Shown here in pieces: positions 14,370 through 21,533 of a DNA stretch of 64,000 nt. The stretch's first letter is position 1; every line of letters starts with the position of its first letter. The DNA comes from Micromonospora zingiberis (GTDB taxonomy: Bacteria; Actinomycetota; Actinomycetes; Mycobacteriales; Micromonosporaceae), in NCBI RefSeq assembly GCF_004331455.1, contig NZ_SJJR01000012.1, positions 121,656-185,655 of the forward strand, written 5' to 3'. Both the position numbers and the translations under genes were made by a program. The notes below the pieces were generated by a model, which was not told the origin of the DNA, did not search any database, and saw only the letters and a program-made list of their open reading frames with translations.

Positions 14370-14989
14370 GACGAAATGCTCTCATGAATTTCGGCCCTTG
14401 GTGCGACATAGGCTATGCGCTCCTCTTGGCGCTGGTAAGCCTCTTGAATTATCTCTCTTCTGGTTCTGAATATCTCCGGCTGATGGAGGCCGGTAATGCG
14501 CAGAAGTCTATCCTCTGCATCGCGGTGGAGTTCGAAGTTGCCGTCGGAGTGGATGTGCGTTACTTCCATGCCGTCTTCGACTAAGTATCGGCTGATCAGG
14601 ATTGCGCGATGGCAATTCAGTGGCTCGCCTTCGGTGCACATGATTGCAATCGGCATGCGTTGGGTTCCTTCTCGTAGCCGCTTAAGCCCTTCGCGAAAAA
14701 TATCCAAACTTGCAATTCTTTCGTAACAGACGCGACCATGCTGATTTCTGACGGATGGTCCAACGCCACGTCCGCCTAACTCGCGTCCAAGGAAAGCGTA
14801 GGACATCTCAGCGCTTTTCAGTGAAGATCTCAACGCTTCGCGATTGAAATGAGGCTGGTGTCTGCTGTAGGGAGCTGACCGGACGTCGGCTATAGCGGAT
14901 ATCCCTGCCTTCCGCAAGATATCTATGAAGCTGGTAAGTGAGTGTGTGGAATGTCCAATGGTAAAGATTTGTATTTTATGTGCAGGCAT
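14366..14989 (-). CDS. DUF488 family protein, copy 1
   Basis: A 207-residue protein. The ATG at 14989 follows GGAG and gives MPAHKIQIFTIGHSTHSL, the typical DUF488 N-terminus; the longer open frame is a read-back into the gene before. Further signatures are AIADVRSAPYSRHQPHFN, FLGRELGGRG, and IAIMCTEGEPLNCHRAIL with the Cys and CHR motif. It is longer than copy 2 by a C-terminal helical tail rich in Arg and Glu. It lies a few bases after the dual-OB gene (stop 14991) and is coupled to copy 2. Lower GC than the flanks. Confidence 0.88.
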   Translation of the reverse strand: MPAHKIQIFTIGHSTHSLTSFIDILRKAGISAIADVRSAPYSRHQPHFNREALRSSLKSAEMSYAFLGRELGGRGVGPSVRNQHGRVCYERIASLDIFREGLKRLREGTQRMPIAIMCTEGEPLNCHRAILISRYLVEDGMEVTHIHSDGNFELHRDAEDRLLRITGLHQPEIFRTRREIIQEAYQRQEERIAYVAPRAEIHESISS

Positions 14990-14990
14990 C

Positions 14991-15674
14991 CTATGCTCCA
15001 ATGATGGCGGCGACGAACTTGTGGCAGCGCTCGTCTGCGAATCTCTCACCAAGGCTAATCGTTAAGTAGCTAGCGCCGAGCGCATATTCGCCGATTGCTC
15101 GATCTCGGTACGCGCCTTCGATTATTGGATCCGTGACCGTAATATTATACTGCACGCCGCCGAAGTGAAAGTCGGCCTGAACTCGCCGCCTTGGATTGCC
15201 GAAATTCTCGCCGATTACGAAAACGCGCAGGTTTAGCCCGTGTCCTAAGTGGATGAGCTTTAGAGAGCCATCTGCGGCATCGGCCCTTTCTGCGGGGAGG
15301 CAATCATGTAGGCCGTTATGGGTATGCCAACCGTTCTTCCAGAGTGGGCCGGAAATGGCGGCCAGTGCTGAAATTTGACTGGGGGTAACACTTCCGGCCT
15401 TCACCCAACGGGAACTGGAATCGAGTACCCAATTCTCCTGCTGGTGTCCTCGTGGTTGAGGATAAAGTAGAGGGATATCGATAATGTCCAGCACCTGCGG
15501 TTCGCTGCCGTCTTCGTATTTCCGCTCGTCGTATGATACCGCCTCGTGGGTTCGGCTGCTTATCGGTCGGATCCATCCTGTGGCTCTAGCTCCATCTAGT
15601 TCCAGTCCTGCGATGCATCGCCCGTCCGGCTTGCGAGAATTTGCAAGGCACAAGATTCGCTTGACCGTCGTCAA
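14991..15674 (-). CDS. Dual OB-domain protein of DUF488 cassette
   Basis: About 227 residues. The likely start is TTG 15674 (with GGGAG five bases upstream) or GTG 15686; the frame is open to 15785. The N-terminus KRILCLANSRKPDGRCIAGL, then GWIRPIS, then VLDIIDIPLLYPQP, matches proteins annotated as dual OB-containing domain (DuOB), a predicted nucleic-acid-binding fold. The C-terminal half has VQADFHFGGVQYNITVTDP. It heads a three-gene unit with two DUF488 proteins at four-base or smaller gaps. Lower GC than the element core. A role in recognising RNA or DNA for the DUF488 enzymes is inferred. Confidence 0.78.
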   Translation of the reverse strand: MTTVKRILCLANSRKPDGRCIAGLELDGARATGWIRPISSRTHEAVSYDERKYEDGSEPQVLDIIDIPLLYPQPRGHQQENWVLDSSSRWVKAGSVTPSQISALAAISGPLWKNGWHTHNGLHDCLPAERADAADGSLKLIHLGHGLNLRVFVIGENFGNPRRRVQADFHFGGVQYNITVTDPIIEGAYRDRAIGEYALGASYLTISLGERFADERCHKFVAAIIGA

Positions 15675-15820
15675 CTTTGCTCCCACAAGCTCGATGAGCG
15701 GGTAGAACCATGGACGTACCAAGTCTGCCCTATTTGATGTCTCTGGGGTACCGACGGGCCGTCCCTCTTGGTCTCTTAATAGCAAACTGTGCGAGCCGCA
15801 ACTTAGGGCAAATTAGCAGC

Positions 15821-17308
15821 TCATGCACACGCGACGGTCGCTCGACGGCCCCGGGAGACACTGACCAACCCCTCTGCTGTCAGGAGGGCGACAGCACGGT
15901 GAGCGGTGCCAACGGAGACGCCATAGGCTTCCGCCAGCTCAGCAACCGCAGGAAGTTGATCCCCGACCCGGAGCATCGCGGTCGCGATTTGCTCGCGAAG
16001 CTCGGCCGCTATTGCCTGGTATGGGCTGTCTTCCGTTGTTCGCGGTGTCGGTGCGGCCGGTCGCGGCGGCATGCGGGCGGCCAACGTTCCGGCCGCGCGC
16101 TGGTCCGACTCCGACAGCCACGCCGCATAAACTCTGAGGGTGGTTGTCCCGCCGCCACCGTGACCGAGCCGGCCGGCGACGGTCCGCACGTCGACACCGG
16201 CATTAATCAGCTCAGTCGCCGAGTAGTGGCGCAGGGCGTGAATGTGGCTGGTGATGCCGAGCCGGACGGCGAGCCGGCCGTACCGCTGGGTGATGGTGTC
16301 GGGTCGGTAGCCACGGCTGTTGTCCGGCTCGGGGGAGAAGACGTGATCGGCAGGGTCGGCCTCCACGTCGAGCTGCGCCAGACGGTCGACGTACCGGCCG
16401 TGAAGCTCCCGCAGCACTTCGATCGTCTCCGGGTCGAGCGCTACCCGCCGCTGCTGGTGCGTCTTGGTGTCCTTCTCTTGCAGCTCGCCGTGTTCGTCCA
16501 GGTAGGCGCTGCGCCGCAGCGTCAGCACACCGGCAGCGAGGTCGAGATGCTGCCAGCGCAACGCGCACAGCTCACCGCGTCGGGCACCCGTCGTCATGGC
16601 GAGCCACACCAACGCGCCCCAGTCCGGATCGCGCCACGACTCGTTGATGATGCGCGCGGCGTCGGCCGGGTTCGGCGGCTGCGGATCAGGGTGCGGCGGT
16701 GCGGGTGGCTCGGCCTGTCCGGCGGGGTTGACGGCGATCCAACGCCACCGGACGGCGCGACTGAGGGCACCACTGAGAATCCAGTGGATCTGGCGCACTG
16801 ACGACGCGCTGAGCGGCTTGCAGACGTGCGGCCGACACTTCGCCGTGCAGGTGTGCTCACCGTCTATGCGGTGCTTCACGTACGCCTTGCCGCCGCACCA
16901 GTCGCGGCAGCGGCGCAGGCTCGCGTAGAACGACTCCAACGTCTCAGGGTCGAGCCGGCCGACCGGCAGTTTGCCCAGCACCGGCCGTACGTGCTTGTTG
17001 AGCTTGTTCACGTACCCCATACGGGTGGTGGCCTCGATGTCGGCCACCTCAAGCCATCGGTCTAGGAACTGGTCGAGCGTGGCCCGGGTGCGCGGGTTGC
17101 GCCGCTCGTCCACCTGGGCCAGCAACCGGGTGCGCGCCTTCTCGGCTTCCTTGGCGGCGGTGCGGCCGGCGGGGATGACCTCGGTCAGGTAGTGCCGCTT
17201 CCCGCTGATCGGGTCGACACCCGCATAGACCTTCACGCGCAGTGACCCGCTGGGGAGGGTTTCGATCTCGCCGCGCTGGCGCTTGCTGCGTCCGTTCGAG
17301 GCTGCCAC
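15821..17308 (-). CDS. int: Tyrosine integrase with C-terminal GntR winged helix
   Basis: About 495 residues from GTG 17308, where family homology starts; a longer reading from GTG 17347 would begin inside the arm-type repeat. Catalytic residues of the tyrosine recombinases are present: Arg in TTGARRGELCALRW (about 243), HxxR in HALRHYSA (about 357-360), His in RLGHGG (about 383) and Tyr in LRVYAAW (about 394). A Cys-rich insert (CRDWCGG to CRPHVCKPL), common in AICE integrases, is at about 134-165. Unusually, residues about 429-492 add a GntR-type winged helix (YQAIAAELREQIATAML, LPAVAELAEAYGVSVGTAHR). The gene lies 68 bp from the tRNA, pointing away from it. Confidence 0.93.
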   Translation of the reverse strand: MAASNGRSKRQRGEIETLPSGSLRVKVYAGVDPISGKRHYLTEVIPAGRTAAKEAEKARTRLLAQVDERRNPRTRATLDQFLDRWLEVADIEATTRMGYVNKLNKHVRPVLGKLPVGRLDPETLESFYASLRRCRDWCGGKAYVKHRIDGEHTCTAKCRPHVCKPLSASSVRQIHWILSGALSRAVRWRWIAVNPAGQAEPPAPPHPDPQPPNPADAARIINESWRDPDWGALVWLAMTTGARRGELCALRWQHLDLAAGVLTLRRSAYLDEHGELQEKDTKTHQQRRVALDPETIEVLRELHGRYVDRLAQLDVEADPADHVFSPEPDNSRGYRPDTITQRYGRLAVRLGITSHIHALRHYSATELINAGVDVRTVAGRLGHGGGGTTTLRVYAAWLSESDQRAAGTLAARMPPRPAAPTPRTTEDSPYQAIAAELREQIATAMLRVGDQLPAVAELAEAYGVSVGTAHRAVALLTAEGLVSVSRGRRATVACA

Positions 17309-17327
17309 GGGGCCACCGTAGCGCGCT

Positions 17328-17348
17328 CGCACCACGAATAGCCCCACG
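17328..17348. promoter_or_regulatory. Candidate integrase arm-binding site, right end
   Basis: Matches 1101-1121 at 20 of 21 positions. It lies 25 bases from the core repeat and directly upstream of the preferred int start, so integrase binding here could also repress its own gene. Confidence 0.6.
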
Positions 17349-17373
17349 CGAGCTGGTCAGAAGGCGAAAGTAC

Positions 17374-17419
17374 CTGTGCGCCCGGCAGGATTCGAACCTG
17401 CGGCCTTGGGATTAGAAGT
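17374..17419. repeat. Proximal att site inside tRNA-Arg
   Basis: The 46-bp core identical to 962-1007. It runs from the anticodon loop to three bases past the 3' end of the tRNA gene, so insertion keeps the tRNA intact. Confidence 0.95.
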
Positions 17420-17449
17420 CCCCTGCTCTATCCGCTGAGCTACGGGCGC
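17377..17449 (-). tRNA. tRNA-Arg(TCT)
   Basis: Read on the minus strand it begins GCGCCCGTAGCTCAGCGG and ends with CGGGCGC plus discriminator A. The acceptor stem pairs over seven bases, the D-arm is GCTC...GAGC, the anticodon loop is CTTCTAA (anticodon TCT, reading AGA), and the T-arm is GCAGGTTCGAATCCTGC. CCA is not encoded. Length is 73 bases. It is the integration target of the element to its left. Confidence 0.97.
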
Positions 17450-17571
17450 GCCGTGGTATCGCGCGAGAAGGGTACCGCCGTCCCGGCCCGGCGCGGCGGA
17501 ATGGGTGGCCGGGTCAGGGTCGCACGCGTCGCGCTGCCGCGCACTTGGTTACTCGGGGCTGTCGGCCGTGC

Positions 17572-18639
17572 TCAGGCGGTTGCCTCCGCCGCCTCGGGGT
17601 CGGCCACCACGTCGCCGCCGGGCCCGCCGCCGGACCCGCCGTCGGCGGTCGGGCGGCGGGGGTCGGGCACGGACGGGTGGGTGGTTGTCGGTCCGGCGTC
17701 GAGGAAGGCGTCGGCCCAGCGTCCGACCTCGGTGAAGACCTTCTCGCGTACGGCGGGACCGGAGAGGGTCAGGTCGTGCAGGCCGCCGTCGAAGCGGGCC
17801 AGGGTGACGTGCTGGCCGAGGCGGGGGGCCCAGCGGACCATGTGTTCGACGTCGAGTACGGCGTCGGCGAGGGTGGCCGACTCGTGCCATCTGGTGCCCC
17901 GGAACGAGCGGGTCGAGCAGGCGAGCAGCACCGGCACCGGGATGTCGAGGCCGGAGCGTAGGCGCCGCTGGCCGGTGCGGATGGCGTCGAGCCAGCCGGC
18001 CCGCACGGGGAAGCCGGCGAGCGGCTTCCAGGCCAGGTCGTACGTCCATTCGCCGCGATGGTCGGCGTGGATGCTTTCGCCGTACACGGTGCCCAGGCCG
18101 AACGGCAGGATGCGCTGCGGCGCCCGGCGGCCCAGGCGGGCGACGGCGGCCGCGAGGGGTCGGCGCACGAACCAGGGGGCGTTGAGGTCGAAGAAGGGGC
18201 TGTTGAGGAAGATGCCGTCGACCAGGCCGGCGTCACGGCGGGCGTGCGCCCAGAGCGAGACGATCAGTCCGCCGGTGGAGTGGCCCATGGCCAGCAGGGT
18301 GTCGTGCCGGTCCTCGGCGCGGATGATCTGCGCGGCGGCGTCCAACTCGGGGAAGTAGTCACCGAGGTCGCGGCAGAAGTTGGGGGTCTGGTGCGGTAGC
18401 AGGCTGCGGCCGTACTTGCGCAGGTCGAGTGCGTAGAAGTCCCAGCCCCGGGCGACGAAGAAGTCCGCCACGTGGGTCTGGAAGAAGTAGTCGACGAAGC
18501 CGTGCACGTACAGCACGGCCCGCCGGCTCGGGCGCTCGGCCCGGCGGCGGACCAGGGTGGCGACCACCGGGCCCTCGTTGTCGCTGCCCAGGTCGATGGT
18601 GTGCCGCTCGTACGGTGAGCCCAGCAGGTCCGGTTCCAC
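17572..18639 (-). CDS. Alpha/beta hydrolase, lysophospholipase-like
   Basis: A 355-residue protein of the serine aminopeptidase S33/monoglyceride-lipase-like group. It shows YVHGFVDYFFQTHVADFF (oxyanion strand), the nucleophile elbow GHSTGG (about residue 118-123) and a late DGGLHDL with the catalytic His. An acidic Gly/Pro-rich tail of about 35 residues lacks structure. The GTG at 18639 has no clear ribosome site. It probably hydrolyses lipid esters in the cytoplasm. It is the first host gene beyond the tRNA. Confidence 0.85.
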   Translation of the reverse strand: MEPDLLGSPYERHTIDLGSDNEGPVVATLVRRRAERPSRRAVLYVHGFVDYFFQTHVADFFVARGWDFYALDLRKYGRSLLPHQTPNFCRDLGDYFPELDAAAQIIRAEDRHDTLLAMGHSTGGLIVSLWAHARRDAGLVDGIFLNSPFFDLNAPWFVRRPLAAAVARLGRRAPQRILPFGLGTVYGESIHADHRGEWTYDLAWKPLAGFPVRAGWLDAIRTGQRRLRSGLDIPVPVLLACSTRSFRGTRWHESATLADAVLDVEHMVRWAPRLGQHVTLARFDGGLHDLTLSGPAVREKVFTEVGRWADAFLDAGPTTTHPSVPDPRRPTADGGSGGGPGGDVVADPEAAEATA

Positions 18640-18743
18640 GATGCCGACGGTACGCCGACCCAGCTACCGGGTGGTAGCCCCGCCGGCCGGCACCTGGCCG
18701 GCGGGGCCGTCGACGCGCGGCCGGTTGGCTCCGGCCGGCGTGG

Positions 18744-19169
18744 TCACCGCTCGTCGGTCGTCGTCCCGGCCGCTGCCAGGTCCTCGGCCGACAGCTCGGC
18801 TGGCGGGCTCTGGCCGGGCGGGGTGGTGACCCGTAGGTGCTTGTTGTTGCGCGGCTCCTGCCGGGTCTTCGCGTCGTTGAGCTTGCGGCGCAGGTCGTCC
18901 CGGGCGTCGTTGAGCGCGGCGCGCAGATCCTCCTCGGACGAGGTGGTGACGATCTTCTGCCGGCCGGCGATCCAGCACTCCAGGGTGACCCGCTGGCCAC
19001 GGGCCTCCCGGTCCTTGACCGAGAGTTCGAGTTCGGTGGCGTCGGCGTCGAAGGTGGCCAGGCGGGCGTCGAGCGTGGCGAACTGGGCGACGAGCCAGTC
19101 CCGGTCGGCCTGCGAGAAGCCGGCGCCGAGCCGGAGGCACTTCGCCACGGTGGCCGGGTTGGTGCTCAT
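18744..19169 (-). CDS. HPF/RaiA-type ribosome-associated protein
   Basis: A 141-residue protein. The pattern of an N-terminal beta-alpha-beta-beta-beta-alpha fold with VTLECWIAGRQKIVTTSSEEDL and AALNDARDDLRRKLNDAK matches the S30AE domain of hibernation promoting factors, which bind the small ribosomal subunit in resting cells. The short form lacks the C-terminal dimerisation domain of long HPF; instead it has a disordered acidic tail. The ATG at 19169 follows GAGGTG. It diverges from ssb. Confidence 0.75.
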   Translation of the reverse strand: MSTNPATVAKCLRLGAGFSQADRDWLVAQFATLDARLATFDADATELELSVKDREARGQRVTLECWIAGRQKIVTTSSEEDLRAALNDARDDLRRKLNDAKTRQEPRNNKHLRVTTPPGQSPPAELSAEDLAAAGTTTDER

Positions 19170-19504
19170 CGCCGCACCTCACCAGAGACGCGGGCGGAAC
19201 GGCGGAGGGTCATCTTCATGATGGCTGACCTTTCGTCGACGTCGTGTCACAGGTGCGGTTGACAGATCCCTACCCCGCCGGGGTCCGTCCGGAACGTTGG
19301 TATGTCTCGATCATTGGCTGTCGGCCCGGCAGCGGGCAGGGCCGGCTGGCCTACCACACCGGGACCTTGATCAGGTTGTTGTCCACAGGCGCTCGCGCTG
19401 TCCACAGATCTTCGGCGCGGGGATGCCCGAGGGCGGACGCCGGCGCAGGCTCGGTGGCGAGTCGGCTCGCGCAGGTGAGCCCCGGAGACCCCGCTGGAGG
19501 GGCG
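19170..19504. other. Divergent control region with two DnaA-box-like sites
   Basis: No gene is supported in these 335 bases. TTGTCCACA (19379-19387) and CTGTCCACA (19398-19406) match the high-GC actinomycete DnaA box TTGTCCACA exactly and with one change. They lie about 100-125 bp upstream of the ssb start, so DnaA may influence ssb transcription. Confidence 0.5.
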
Positions 19505-20314
19505 ATGTTCGATACCTATGTGACGGTGGTCGGTAACGTGCTCACCGCGCCGGAATGGCGCCGTACCACCCAGAGCAACACCCTGGTGGCCAACTTCAAG
19601 GTCGCCTCGACGGCGCGGCGCCTCGACCGGGACAGCGGCCGCTGGGTCGACGGCAACAGCCTGCGGGTACGCGTGAACTGCTGGCGCAAGCTCGCCGAGG
19701 GGGTGGCCGCCTCGGTGATGGTCGGCGATCCGGTGGTCGTCTGCGGGCGGCTCTACACCCGCGACTGGACCGACGAGGCCGGCAACCACCGCACCCTCTA
19801 CGAGCTGGAGGCCGTCGCGGTCGGTCATGACCTGTCCCGGGGGCGTGGACGCTTCCTGCGCAACCGGCCGAGCCTGAGCACCAGCGCCGTCTCCGATGCC
19901 GAAGCAGAGCAGCGGGTGCACGGCGAGCCGACCGAGCCGGTGCCGGATGGCGAGGCACCCGCCCGACCCGACCATGGTGGGCTCGACGACGACTTCGAGC
20001 TGTCCGACCTGGGTTCGGACGACTACGGCGCCACCCCGGTCGACGGCACCGGAGCCACCACCGGCGTCGGGGCGTACCGGCAGGTGGGTGAGGACGAGCT
20101 GCTGCCGTCCGATCCGTTCGACGGCCAGGACGTGGCGGAAGCGGCCTCGGACGAGCTGGCCCCGGTGGGCGCCGAGGTCGCCGGGGCCGAGGTCGAGTCG
20201 CGGGGGCTGGCGGAGGAGGTGGGGTCGCTGGGGCGTCCGGAGGAATCGGGGGCGGGCGCCGAGGTGACCGGGCGCGGCCGACGCGGCCGTGGGCGACAGC
20301 CCCAGCCGGCCTGA
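19505..20314 (+). CDS. ssb: Single-stranded DNA-binding protein
   Basis: A 269-residue protein. Residues 1-115 are an SSB OB fold (MFDTYVTVVGNVLTAPEW, then SLRVRVNCWRKLAEGV, then GDPVVVCGRLYTRDW). A long acidic disordered tail follows. It ends in Gly/Arg-rich GRGRRGRGRQPQPA and not in the usual acidic Phe-ending tip that binds partner proteins, so this may be a paralogue of the main replication SSB. The ATG at 19505 has GGAGGGG upstream. A role in DNA repair, recombination or competence-like processes is possible. Confidence 0.88.
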   Translation: MFDTYVTVVGNVLTAPEWRRTTQSNTLVANFKVASTARRLDRDSGRWVDGNSLRVRVNCWRKLAEGVAASVMVGDPVVVCGRLYTRDWTDEAGNHRTLYELEAVAVGHDLSRGRGRFLRNRPSLSTSAVSDAEAEQRVHGEPTEPVPDGEAPARPDHGGLDDDFELSDLGSDDYGATPVDGTGATTGVGAYRQVGEDELLPSDPFDGQDVAEAASDELAPVGAEVAGAEVESRGLAEEVGSLGRPEESGAGAEVTGRGRRGRGRQPQPA

Positions 20315-20492
20315 CCCAGCCGCGCTGCCGCCACCTCGGCGGCTGCTGGCCCGGCCGGTGCGGCCTCGGCTGCCGGCCTGGCCCGCCGCCTCGGCCGGTG
20401 CCGCAGCACTGACGCGAGCACGGCACGGGTGACCTGTCATCGCGGCGGTCGACGTGCCGGGCTGGGCTAGGCTGCCGGCCGGAGGTGGTGTG

Positions 20493-21533
20493 GTGCGGCA
20501 CGCGGGTGCGGTGGCGAACGCGGCGGGACTCGTCGCCGGGTACGCCCTGGATGCACTGATCGGCGATCCGCGACGCGGGCATCCGGTCGCCGGCTTCGGT
20601 CGCGCCGCCGCCGCCCTGGAGCGTCGGCTCTACCGGCCCGACCGGCTGGCCGGTGGCGCCTTCACCGCGCTTGCCGTCGGTGGACCGGTGCTGCTCGGGG
20701 CGGCCGCCGCGTTCGCCACCCGGCGTCGGCCGGTGACCCGCGCGGCGTTGGTCGCCGCCGGCACCTGGGCGGTGCTCGGCGGACGCAGTCTGCGCCACGA
20801 AGCACAGGCGATGGGTCGGGCGCTGCGTCACGGTGACGTGCCGGCCGCCCGGCACCGGCTCGGGAACCTGTGCGGGCGTGACCCGTCGGCGCTCGACGAG
20901 CCCGAGCTGGCCCGGGCCACCGTCGAGTCGGTCGCGGAGAACACCTCGGACGCCGTGGTGGCCCCGCTGGTCTGGGGCGCGGTGGCCGGGCTGCCGGGGC
21001 TGCTCGGCTACCGGGCGGCGAACACGCTGGACGCGATGGTCGGTCACCGGTCGGCCCGCTATGCCCGGTTCGGCACGCCGGCCGCCCGCCTCGACGACCT
21101 GCTCAACCTGGTGCCAGCACGGCTGACCGGCCTGCTGACCGTCGCCCTGGCGCCGGTCGGGCGCGGTGACCGGGAGCAGGCCTGGCGGGTGTGGCGCCGG
21201 GACCGTGCCGACCACCCCAGTCCCAACGCCGGGCAGTGCGAGTCGGCGATGGCCGGGGCGCTGGGCGTACGGCTGGGCGGGCGCAATGTCTACTTCGGCC
21301 GCTCGGAGGTGCGCCCGTTCCTCGGTGACGGGCCACGTCCCGAGGCACGCCACCTGTCCCGGGCCGCCCGGATCTCCGGCGCGGTGGGGCTGGCGGCACT
21401 CGGTCTCGCGGCGGTCTACCCACTGACCGCCGGCCGGCTGACCGCAGCCGTCACCCGCCGGGCCACCCGGCTCGGGCGTGACCGGTCGGCTGCCCTAGGG
21501 TGGGGTGGTGCCGGCGCGGTGGGCGGGCGATGA
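20493..21533 (+). CDS. cobD: Adenosylcobinamide-phosphate synthase CobD/CbiB
   Basis: A 346-residue polytopic membrane protein that attaches aminopropanol (or its phosphate) to adenosylcobyric acid in cobalamin synthesis. Family motifs are present: LDALIGDPRRGHPVAGFG near the N-terminus, VESVAENTSDAVVAPL, YRAANTLDAMVGHR and PSPNAGQCESAMAGALGVRLGG. GTG 20493 is preferred over 20490 because GGAGG at 20481-20485 is then seven bases away. A TAGGCT hexamer at 20468-20473 may be a -10 box. Its stop overlaps the cobQ start. Confidence 0.92.
   Translation: MRHAGAVANAAGLVAGYALDALIGDPRRGHPVAGFGRAAAALERRLYRPDRLAGGAFTALAVGGPVLLGAAAAFATRRRPVTRAALVAAGTWAVLGGRSLRHEAQAMGRALRHGDVPAARHRLGNLCGRDPSALDEPELARATVESVAENTSDAVVAPLVWGAVAGLPGLLGYRAANTLDAMVGHRSARYARFGTPAARLDDLLNLVPARLTGLLTVALAPVGRGDREQAWRVWRRDRADHPSPNAGQCESAMAGALGVRLGGRNVYFGRSEVRPFLGDGPRPEARHLSRAARISGAVGLAALGLAAVYPLTAGRLTAAVTRRATRLGRDRSAALGWGGAGAVGGR

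Larger units (their letters stand above)
962..17419. mobile_element. Integrated AICE-like conjugative element in tRNA-Arg(TCT)
   Basis: The element is bounded by a 46-bp perfect direct repeat (962-1007 and 17374-17419). The right copy covers the 3' part of an intact tRNA-Arg gene from the anticodon loop to just past the 3' end. Gene content matches the AICE plan of pSAM2-like elements: tyrosine integrase next to the tRNA, an excisionase-like protein, a replication protein (here DnaB_N plus DUF3987), a single FtsK/TraB-type translocase in place of a type IV secretion apparatus, Spd-like membrane proteins and several regulators. Core genes read on the minus strand from about 10.6 to 3.7 kb. Cargo sits at both ends: two membrane proteins on the left, and an epimerase plus a lower-GC dual-OB/DUF488 cassette on the right. 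No frameshift or transposon interrupts the core genes, so it may still be functional. Confidence 0.93.

Noticed and set aside
19247..21353. Minus-strand frames opposite ssb and cobD
   Set aside because: Arg/Pro/Gly-rich antisense shadows; real products are on the plus strand with good family motifs.
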